DNA of 64,000 nucleotides, taken from positions 10,929,538 to 10,993,537 of the forward strand of contig OX467091.1 of NCBI GenBank assembly GCA_950106755.1. The letters are read 5' to 3'. A program made the translations under genes and the position numbers. The notes beneath the pieces are model-generated. The model saw only the letters and a list, made by a program, of their open reading frames with translations, searched no databases and was not told where the DNA came from. This DNA is from Climacium dendroides (lineage: Eukaryota > Streptophyta > Bryopsida > Hypnales > Climaciaceae). Below are positions 33,012-42,900 of the stretch, piece by piece. How positions within the stretch are numbered: position 1 is the first letter of the stretch; each line of letters begins with the position of its first letter.

Positions 33012-34420
33012 CCTAATTGAATGTAAATAACAATTTAACATTATTTTCATTATGAAATTGTCTAATGCTTTGTTGGACCTTGCAAAAAGTTCAAAAGAAT
33101 ATTTCAGATTGCCTTATTTATGTATTTTTTGAACATTGTATGAATAAACCATAAATTTTCAAAATGTTGGAAGTATATGTATTTAGGAGCAACCTTAAGC
33201 TCTCATAAATAGAGGCAATATCTTTTAGGCAAGAATATATAGGGGACAATTCTAAAAAGGGGTCACAACTATTTAGGCATGAGAACCTTGTGTAGACTCG
33301 GGGTTCACAATTCTATGATTCCTACCTTGGAAAAATGAGGCAATTTTATAATCATGTTTCACAATGAATTTGTAAATTTCAAATCCATTTTTGGGCTCAA
33401 TGAAGGACCCAACATCAATTTCTTCCAAATTTGCAAAATTCCATGATTTTGACACTTTTGAGGTAGGCTATTTTTTTATGTAGATATGTTAGGAATCCAT
33501 TTATGATTCAATAAAAGATCCAACATCAATTTTGTTCAAATTTGAAAAATTCCACTACTTTTGACTCTTTTCAAGGTTGGATCTTTATACCTTAAAGAAC
33601 AAACCAAGCCCAAGAGGCATGGTAAAAAGTCAAACTTGAATTTCACATAGTGTTTTATTCTGAATGTCTTAAAGCTTAACTAAGAACGTGCAACTCCAAT
33701 GACCTACTTTTTTCTATGTTAATTTTTTTCAAAATCATAAAAATTGTAATTTTTGAGACACTTTGAAGGTAGCGTTCATCTTGAAAGCTTAAAATACACC
33801 ACTTTTGAATTTGTGTTGAAGAATTGAATTAATTTCAAAATATTACACTAAGTTTTCATTCCTTAAAAACTTGTAAAGTAGATGTAGGTCCAAGATTGAA
33901 TAAAGAGCTAAATTGTTAATAGCTCTAAGATGAAATTGAAATATAGTAAAATTGAAAGATGGTGAGATTGTTCTAGTAAATAAACTTAACCTTGTCAAAT
34001 GACTTTTTTTGACAAATTATAAAAATTACATTTAAAAATGAATTCTATCAATTCTTTTTTTTTCAACTATATGCTTAGATTGCCCAAAGAACAAGATTGT
34101 CCATATAACTTTTCCATCAATAGTAGAATGAATAAAAGCTTTCTAAGGTAGACAAAAATATACTATTTGAGGAAAAAAACTTGAAAATTCTATATTGATT
34201 GATTGTGATATTTTTGTGATGAAAACTAATCTTCATTTTTTCAGCCTAGGATGGTATAACTTTTGCTTTTTGGAACTTGATTGAAAAAATTCCCAAACAA
34301 ATACCATGTTTTTTTATTTTTAAATTTAAAAAAAAAATCACGATGAAAATTGAGACTATAGTAGCGTACCCTATATCCATATTGTTATATGAAGGAACCC
34401 TAGTCCTTTTTAGGTATTAA
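33012..34420 (-). mobile_element. Family T repeat, minus orientation; left part unclear
   Basis: Its start on the minus strand is TTAATACCTAAAAAGGACTA at 34420-34401. AAAAGTTATACCATC (34267-34253), GCTTTTATTCATTC (34143-34130) and GACAATCTTGTTC (34105-34093) follow in order. Similarity fades below about 33780, and 33012-33780 is AT-rich DNA without a gene. Confidence 0.5.
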
Positions 34421-34529
34421 TATTTATCTCTAGTTATATTTGGAGATTTATAGATAAGCAAGGTCGAGAAATTAAAAAATGAATGTAACACAAAACATGG
34501 TCAAATTCTTAAATTTAAATTAGGAGGTC

Positions 34530-35635
34530 TATAAAGCACCCATTTAAGAGTTGGAAATTAATTTGGAGAGGTTAGATTTCTTGAAACTAATTTTTAAGTG
34601 AATTTTTCCATCATAGACAAATGAAATTGTCATCTTCTCCAAGTCGTTTACGATTTTTGAAAGCTTTGTGGAATTAGCCCCTAAAGGTTTTTCACTCTGT
34701 TTTCACCAAAAACACTACAAAATTGTCATTTCTAGTACAAGTACCAAATTTTAGGAAAAAATAATTTGGATATATAAAACCATAGGATCTAGTAGTAAGT
34801 TGGTTTGAGAAGAGGTAGGAATTTTTTTAGAAATTTCCACCATGTAGCTTGCTAGATATTAGCATTTGAAGTGACAAAAACCCTATTTTTGGCCCTGCAA
34901 AAAAGTGGACAATTATACTTCACAAGCTCACATTTGTATGAAAAATGTCCAAAATGGTGGTGCTTCTTTGGATTCAGTCTTAAAAGCAAGTTGACTACAT
35001 GTTTGAAAAATCTCATATAATTTGAAATTGTACAAAACATAGGAAAGAAATAGTAAGTAGAAAGAAATATAGAAAAAATACAAAATTGCTAGCAATTTTG
35101 TTATGGAATTGAAAAATGCCAACCCCAATAGTTGTAATGTTGTAATAAACAATCTACACCCAATGCTTTTATTTTTTTCCCAAAATATTTGAAAATTGAG
35201 TTAAATTAAGAACTTGAAAGTTTATCTTAGACTAGAGATTCCAGAGCTACCCGTAAACTATCCGCAAACTAAAACTCCTCATAACTTTCATTTCATTAAT
35301 TAAAATGGAATGATTCAAAGCTTTCCATGTACATATAAATTTAGGAAACCAATTCCAAATTTTTGTTTTAAAGAAAGTGATGTTTAAAGAAGTTTTATTT
35401 AGTTGTCCAAATTGCCCGCCAAACAAAGAAAATTGCATATCATACAAACACTTTTTAACCATGTAGTTCAAAGTTATGAAAATTTTCGGGCCTTGAAGCT
35501 ACTTCTCAAGCACATGTTTTGTGAAAATTTCAAAGAAAAATAAAATAAAAACTCCATTTGTAGTGAGCTGCCCAAAATTGCTACGTTGCCAAAGAATGCA
35601 GTTGCAGTTGCAGTTTAGGGCTTTAGGGATAGGTT
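34530..35635 (-). mobile_element. Family E fragment, then family T repeat (minus)
   Basis: 34530-34680 holds family E landmarks (CCATTTAAGAG, AAGTCGTTTACGATTTTTG). From 34682 (TAGCCCCTAAAGG) to 35635 (CAGTTTAGGGCTTTAGGGA) is a family T copy of about 950 bp in minus orientation, including the uninterrupted TTGTAATAAACAATC site at 35140-35154. 35595-35615 has (GCAGTT)3. Confidence 0.6.
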
Positions 35636-36895
35636 ATGAATTTATTGAAGTTGAAATGCATTGATCACTGAAAGCATCCACCTCCTGAAATGTACACCAC
35701 TTGTACATCGCTGAAGCGCTGAGAACTACAAAATGTACAAAAGGTGGACTCTTTCAGAGCGCTTTATCGACCACTTTTATACCCCACGGTATAGAAAGTG
35801 CACCCCGGGTCCGGCACGGGTCGGGTCCCCCCACTCATTCACTCCCCAGTCCCCACCACCCGTGGCCTGTCGTCCGTCACCGGCGTCACGGGCTCGCAAG
35901 CCGAGGCGACGTCAATCCATGTGCTGCGAAAGAAATGTCGGCATGCGCCCGCCGCTCACGTTCCCCACCCGCCACGTCACTCCCTGCCTCACCTCTCCGC
36001 CTGGCCAGCACCGCACCGTGATTTCGGGTTCCACCCAGCTCGAACTATCAATAACTTGCACACCATTCAACTAGAATCACTATTAATAACTTGCACTATT
36101 CAACATGCCAATTATCAGAATACAGTATTTCTTCGATTGCCTGCTTCACGGTGTCCCATGCTAGGGCAGGCCCAAATCTCCCTTTCATGTGATTCATCGA
36201 TCCTGCTGCTACCTTAGCTGCTGCTAGCTACTGCTGGACGGCTCGCATGCAACGGCTCTAAGTACAGTAGCTCGCTTCCTTCTCGTGATTCGATCCGTCG
36301 ATCGTCTCAGTCTTCTCGATCTCTCCGAAAGCCGAAAGCCTTGCGTTTGGCTTTGGCCTTGCCTTGGCCTTGGCCTTGCCCCACCAAATCGATATCGTAA
36401 CTTAACTTGAAGCGTACTTCTTCGGTTTTTGAGTTTGGCAGTGATCGACTGAGATCGATCGGTGGATGGAAGATTCCATTTTTAAGTTTCGTTTTGTCAG
36501 GCAGGGACAGAGCTACGTACAGAGCCACAGCTAGAGTCACAGAGCCACGGAACCACGTCATCTGATTCTCAGCACTTGGATTTCAAGAGGACTAGTTTAA
36601 TGTTGCATAACGTTCTCTTACGTGACGGAGGTCGTACTGCACATGTGATCAGTGATATTTTTAATTTTGTTTTGGTCCAGGTTTGGATTCATTGCTGCGG
36701 TAATGATCACTGGGAGCTTCAGTCAGCTGTATTAACGTCGATGAATAGGGATGACGGACGGACGGACGGAAGCAACTGAAGGAGAGTTACAGTAGTGGGG
36801 ATGAAAATTTATCGAGTCATCCAAAGGTACTGTATGGCAAATTCCAGCAATTCATCATCTCAAAATTGGAGAGCAGTGAGTTGTAGCAGTTTCAT
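35636..36895. other. GC-rich island, no gene recognised
   Basis: 35770-36790 is sharply GC-richer than the 25 kb to its left, with CpG dinucleotides and CTGCTGCTAC-type runs. GGCCTTG words (36350-36380) and (GGAC)4 at 36757-36772 also occur. Plus frames of 106-139 codons overlap in three frames, so none is convincing. It may be the promoter of an unseen transcript, a non-coding RNA gene, or a transposed gene fragment. 35640-35760 still carries a family E-like tail with AAATGTACACCACTTGTACA. Confidence 0.4.
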
Positions 36896-37051
36896 GTAAG
36901 GTAACTCTGCGTATGACGATCCAAATGCGAGCCATCTCATCACAGGCAAAAATGGTGTACATTCCAGTTTTTGAAATGTGCATCACTAGAATTTTTTTGC
37001 CTGTGATGGGTTGGCTGGCATTTGGACTGTCATAGGCTGGTTTACTTTACT
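36896..37051 (-). mobile_element. Foldback MITE, copy 2 (inverted relative to 5864-6004)
   Basis: Reverse-complement relative of the MITE at 5864. It has ends AGGTAAC... and ...GTTTACTT between TA dinucleotides, the inner cores CATCACAGGC and GCCTGTGATG, and the diagnostic arm TTTGGACTGTCATAGGCTGG. Similarity between copies is about 80% over the arms. Confidence 0.78.
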
Positions 37052-37052
37052 A

Positions 37053-37201
37053 AGGGCCTGTTTATTCTCAATAAACTTTGGATTGGAGCCCAAAGAAATG
37101 TAGTTTGGGTTGGAAGATAGCTATGCTTTGGGCCCAATCAGAACACTCCGTTTCTTGGGGTTCCAACCCAAAGTTTTTGGGTGTAAACATGCCTTCCTTA
37201 A
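37053..37201. mobile_element. hAT-like MITE, about 150 bp
   Basis: Starts AGGGCCTGTTTATTCTCAAT, the GGGCCTGTTT start common in plant hAT MITEs. Its right end, inverted, gives AGGCATGTTTACACCC, and both arms continue through ACTTTGG.TTGGA.CCC for about 45 bp. CTTTACTA (37045-37052) and GTTTACTA (37202-37209) could be an 8-bp target duplication with one change. It abuts the previous MITE. Confidence 0.6.
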
Positions 37202-37353
37202 GTTTACTAGGAATTTGAGTAGTCTCAATGGCAATCATTGTTAAAGTTCTTTGGTGGATTTTAGCAACAATATTAGAGAACTGAATATACAGACATGAAG
37301 GTAGCACCTTTGAAGGTCTTTTGTGTGGTGGCAAAGTGAATATTTTCCAAAAA

Positions 37354-37510
37354 TGGGGAATTTCATTAAAATGGTGATATTCCATATGCCATTCTCACAG
37401 TTCAGACCGTGTGGTCTGAAATCTATTAGTGTACTAGATTTCAGACCGCCTGGTCTGAACTGTGGGATGTCAAAGTAACAGAATATTCGACATTTTAATG
37501 AAATTCCCCA
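37354..37510. mobile_element. Foldback element with 20-bp perfect TIRs
   Basis: TGGGGAATTTCATTAAAATG at 37354-37373 is perfectly inverted at 37491-37510. The arms also match in the centre (CACAGTTCAGACC / GGTCTGAACTGTG and GATTTCAGACC), so nearly all 157 bp folds into one stem, with small inner palindromes TTCAGACC...GGTCTGAA. Related arm sequence lies at 29608-29642. Target duplication not clear. Confidence 0.85.
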
Positions 37511-38239
37511 TAAAATGCATTGACAAATTTTAGTGAGAAATGTTGCAAGTGGAATTTGAATTTTTTGCTACTTGGAGAATATTTTATAAATGTTGGCAAA
37601 GCAACAAGCTATAGGTCCCTACAATGGGTTAGATACTCAGTAGGAAACAATACATTTTGAACCTTGCAACAATACAAAGAGATGCATGAATAGAGGCACC
37701 AATGAGAGGCACCAATATATAGTTGCTTCGCTAATCTACTAATACCACTATTCTAGTACTACTCTAGTACTAGCTTGTTAACTTTCTCTAAAGCTTGTTC
37801 AATGATACATTCCACTATGTGGAAAAAAACCCATGAGATGTGATTGTATTAAATTTCAAAGAATTATTTGATTGCAATTGAGTTTGGTGATCTGTAGTGG
37901 TTGTAAATTAATAAGTTTATGGAGATTAAAAAAACATTAAGAATTTAGGGAGTGTAATGTTTGTAGATTATACTACTGCAATGCAAGCTTAATCCCTAAT
38001 GCAAATAGGACACATTGAAGAAAACCTCATACATATGGAGACCATACAAACATGACGCAATGCAGAAAACTTGATACATCAAACCATATACAGGTTCCAA
38101 CTTGGGTTAAGTTTATCACAGATCTTCTAAGTAAGGCCTACATAACTCACAATGATAGTAATAGATATCTCAAGGAACATGTCACTCATTTTCTAGATAG
38201 GGGATGCATTTAGAACCCAAACAATTTATGAACCTCCTA
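37511..38239. other. AT-rich intergenic DNA, no gene
   Basis: Nothing recognised beyond short duplicated words (GAGAGGCACCAAT at about 37693-37713). Confidence 0.5.
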
Positions 38240-38640
38240 CCTTGATTCCACGAAGGTCCCAAAAAAATGAAAGGATGGGCTAGACTCTATTTTTCTTCCT
38301 AGGAAAATTTACTGAAATTTTTCAAGGAGTTCATTGTATACAAAATAGTGAAATTAGGTTGCCCCACACTAATTTCTTGACATTTTGACACTATATAGAT
38401 ATTTTCAGTTACAATAATGCACTGCTTTTTGAATGAGGTCTTATTGTAATTGAGACTCATGAACCTCCATGTGTACCAAATGGAAATATTTAAAAAAATA
38501 TTTGTTGACTTTGATGGGCTTTTACAATAACTTTCTTGATACATGGCAACTTAATTGTCAAGGCAACCTATTTCACTGTTTTGTGTAGTTTTCCCCTAAA
38601 TGCAATCAAGGTCGCTTTAAGAGCAGACTCCCTTACAATA
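38240..38640 (-). mobile_element. Family E copy split by family C element
   Basis: Reading the minus strand from 38640, family E runs from GTAAGGGAGTCTGCTCTTAA to GCATTTAGGGGAAAAC. It is then interrupted by the family C element at 38337-38586 (ends TACACAAAACAGTGAAATAG and, inverted, TATACAAAATAGTGAAATTA). It resumes with CTCCTTGAAAAATTTCAGTA and TTTCCTAGGAAG. The uninterrupted family E order is seen at 18790-18870, proving the insertion. Confidence 0.7.
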
Positions 38641-39972
38641 AGTTAAGTATGGTTTAGGACTTCATTCAGGTGTTGAGGCAGAGGCCGCAATGAATGTCAT
38701 ATCCCGTAATATCAACGGCAGCGGGAAGTACAACTGAAGCTTCAGAAGGAGACCACGTACAGCTCCTACCAAAGTGTCCTCAAGCCACGCCCCCGCACGT
38801 CAGTCCTGCGTCGGCATCATTTCTTCCAGTGGGAGATTCGAAGGTGTACTTGGACAATCAGCTTACAACTTGACATGGGGTGGAAAGGCCGCTGGGCAAG
38901 TGTGGGTGCGCAACTAGTGTGGCGATTCTGTCCTTGGCCACCGTAAGTTAAAACGAGGTCAGAGCTTCGCACTATATACGATCGACTGCTCAACTAATCA
39001 TAAGCTAGCATCATTGCTTCAAATCACGCAAATCAGACTAGTGCACCACGAGAGAAACATTAATACACAGCAGTTGGTTTTGTGCAATGTTAATCATGCA
39101 AGAAGAACGGATTGTTTTGGTTGGCCTCTTTGAAGTTACGTGAACCAATCGCCCACTCTCTACAAAGAATAATGAATTGCCCAAACCGCGAAGATTTTGC
39201 ACAATACTTGTCGTATTGCTGATCTTCCGCTATCGGTGGGGTTCAAATCGTATTGATCAAGTGAGAGTAACCGCTCAGCATCTAGAATCGTTAATAGTTA
39301 CGTGGACCTACTGACGGCACTAAGGTTTGCACAATATTTATCTTTTTGATTATTTATCCACTGATACCGGTGCTGCAAACTGTTTCATGCATTGTTGAGA
39401 AAGCAAGAATAATCGCTGGCAGTCTCATTGCAGTTATGTTGAGTGAAATAGAGGAAATTTGGTTGAAGAGCCTTGATTTAGCAATTAGAGTGAAAAGAAG
39501 GCAAAGTTCTAACTATTGATTCAAGATTGCCGAGCTTAGATATTTGATCGACTATTGAAGAGCTTCTACCATGCAGCACGACAGCACCAGCATAATCTCA
39601 GATAATCCGCTGAAGATAGCTTGATAAGGTGTGTGAGAAATGCACTCATTGATCAGTGAATAATTGAGCCTGAAAGTTGTAAAAGCAGCTTTCTGACAGT
39701 TCGGTATGAATGTTTCTCTGTTACATCAATTATCATACAGGTACTTTGACAAGAAAAAGTAGGAAAAACCTTGTCGATTCGCACTATCTAAAAGATGACC
39801 GTAACGAGGTCTCCGGGGGCCTGTTCTGTAACAAAGTCCGCGTGTAAAATGGGCGCTAAAATGGGTCTCAAACAAGAGAATTTTCTGAAATGGGGTCGCG
39901 AGCAGGCAACTTGATCTGTTGTGGGACTACCAAGTTTTCAGCAACTGACCGACCCTTGAAGGTTAACATCTC
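38641..39972. other. Unique, moderately GC-rich intergenic DNA 3' of ARID4
   Basis: Not visibly repetitive. 38690-38950 is GC-richer, with a donor-like CCGTAAGT at 38941, but no frame above 60 codons and no domain. It could include a non-coding transcript. The final few hundred bases should hold the ARID4 3' UTR. Confidence 0.4.
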
Positions 39973-42900
39973 TTACAGTCTCTTGTGTGACTTGAGTACA
40001 GAATCAGTTGGAGGAGAATTAGACATCTCCGGGGAAATTTTCGGCTCGGCTCGGCGTGTGTGAGGTTTTCCATTGCTAGCACTGCAGCGAGGACATATAT
40101 ACTCCAGACCATCCGTCTTAGCATACTCCTGCACAACATGGTTTGTTTAGCAATTGAATACCCAAATAATGTTGCAAATTGACAACCTACTCTAGAAGAA
40201 CCAATCAACTTGTCAAGTTGGAAGTGAAAATAGGAATACCGGAATATAACACTGTAGAAACCTAACACAATGCCTACCTTGAAAGCTCCTAGACCAGATC
40301 GTTGATCACATCCAAAGTGCGCCCACTCTCCGCAAATCCCACAGTTGACCCAGTCACCCTCAGCCCCACTGCACAAAAAACATAAAAGGCCTCTCAGAAT
40401 ATGTGCAGAGTTTACAAGAACAGGAAAATTCACTACCAAATGAATTAATTTGTACGAAAGGGTAAAGAAAATAGGATTTTTTTTCGTCTCACCTGTGGCA
40501 AAGAATGCAGCATTCACCATCTACGTCGTCATGAGCCAGTTCGTACTCCAAGAGATATACCTCGTAGTGTTTTTTCAGTGTATTTCCAACACCCTGCATA
40601 TTTCAAAATTCCACAAACGTTTAGTGTCTACTCAGACAGATGCCTTCCTGCCCCAAAATATGAAAGCCCCCTGAACTATTTCTTTTTCGGTCTAACCAAT
40701 GGCAATACTGATATCCAATAAGCGATCCTCAATGCGCACCGTCATTTTATTTATGGATGTGTGGTTGCGCATCTTTGCAAAAACCTGTCCCTTCCAATTG
40801 ATGCCATTCCCAACATGAAAACCTCCTCTTGAAACTACCTGCACAAGCAAGACATGATGCATAGGCTCAGGGGGATTGGTTCACAATTGCAAGTCATCCA
40901 TGAGTAGAGACCGTACATCATTGCAAAAACAAATTACAAGAAGAAACATTCAGACATTGCATGGAGTAAAATGACTGGATTTTCTGGTTTAAAGACACAG
41001 AAAAACTTCAAAAATGCAGTATTCAGAAACCAGACTGACACAAATGCGTAAATACCTCTTTGTATAGGTTATATAGATCCAGCCGTTTCCCGTTCAGCAC
41101 CACTTCAGGAAAGGCATCCACACCGGCTGGTGGAATGAGACGACCATGGCCTCTAGTTTCCAGAAAACTTATAAGGTCCGGCAGAAACTCCTCCTGATCC
41201 ATCCATTAAATCAAGTTAGTAAATGCATTGACAATGGTTGCACAGAAGGTGCCAATGGGCGCTCTCTTCATGGATACACTTGAACAAGTTTCGACATTAT
41301 TGAACCGAGCATGCAACCAAGGACGCTACCATACAGGCGATTGATCACAAAGCTCTGAAGCTTAAATGATAAAGGAACGTGCACATAATAGATTATCGAT
41401 AGATAAAAGATTAAAGAAAAACACAACCAACCGTACCTCGGTACATTTTTCCATATGCGGTCGGTTACAGCAATGCGGCTTCACCATAGGAGGAGGTAAC
41501 AATGAGCCAGCTCCTCCAATTTGGCCGGGTATGAAGGAAGTAGATCTTGGTCTAGCAGACTCGGGTCTTCTTTGCCTTCGTCGGTCCACTCTGATGCATC
41601 AAAGCTTTTGTTGAATCTAACTTTGAAATTGATGAGATTGGAAGGACCAACTATTCAATAGAAAATAGAGATTACACATATTATGGTCACAATGAATTAT
41701 TCAACTAAATATCAAGAAAGTGCAACCGGTCCTTGTCTGAGAAACACTGTTTATTATGGTGGAAGTGACCACCCCTACAGTGATTTGGCACATTTGAGAC
41801 TCCATGAGTCAGTTGTCTCTCAACATGCACTTCACCTCAGAAGGAAACATAGAATACATAGAAAACGAGTTGTAGACAATCACTGACCTACTTGACACGT
41901 CCAGCTTCATAGACCATCCTGCATGCTGAGCAGCCATTACGGCATTTGCGAAAGGCATAAATTTTCTTCGACCAGTATGCGGTACTGGTTTCATTGCAGC
42001 CAGTAAAGCAATATTCCCTTGATTGCTGGATGAAGCTGCCAAGGGTGTCAAGAATAGCAAATATGAGCACGGAGGGTCAGCACCATCACATACATAGTGC
42101 ATTAACCAAAAGACTATTAACTTCTCGTATCCTTTGCATGACCTCTGTATGTTGATAATCCAAGCATCTTGGAGTGAAAACGATAGAAACAAAGTAGTAA
42201 CTTATGACCTACCACCACCATTGACTGTGTCTCTGTTTGCTCTTGATGCTTTCCTTTCTTCCTCCGCCAAACTATCATTCGACTTCACAGCGGGAAGCAA
42301 TCTCACCCTCTTACGACTCGCAGCAGGAGGAGCTAACCATGGAGGCAGTGCAAACATATTGCTCAAATCCTCATTGTCTGTTGCATCATCCCAGCTGCGT
42401 TTCAAGGAGACTAGATGAGCAGCATCTTCTTCCTGAAATGCAGCTACAGGCGCCCCTTCTACCCCAGCTATTCCCATGGCCACAAGGCCACGATAGGATA
42501 ATTCAGCTGCTAGCTGCCGTAATACCTGAACAAATGACATTCGCGGAAGTAGAATATTGTCAGATATTGTTAGATATTTAAAATTTGGTGGAATGGTTGG
42601 TAAGTTACGAAGTAAGCGAAAGTTATATCATAAAATCCTCTGGTGCATCTCATGTGTCTGAAAAATTCATGTCAAACAGTCCATAGACAATCTGCAGATT
42701 TAAATATGTCTACAAATCAGCAGGCACATGTCATTAACCCCTAAAATGCTCAACCATCCTATGCGTGGATGATGAATGTTTCTAAACTTCGTCCAATAAA
42801 TTATTCATAACGGAGGCTTCGAGGAAAATAGTGTAGATGAACCAATGATTTTTATGATTTTTTAAAAATGATCTTACTATGATTAGTTCGAGCACTTGGA

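Noticed and set aside
35701..36217. Three overlapping plus frames of 106-139 codons in the GC-rich island
   Set aside because: Open in all three frames at once, which reflects composition; no domain.
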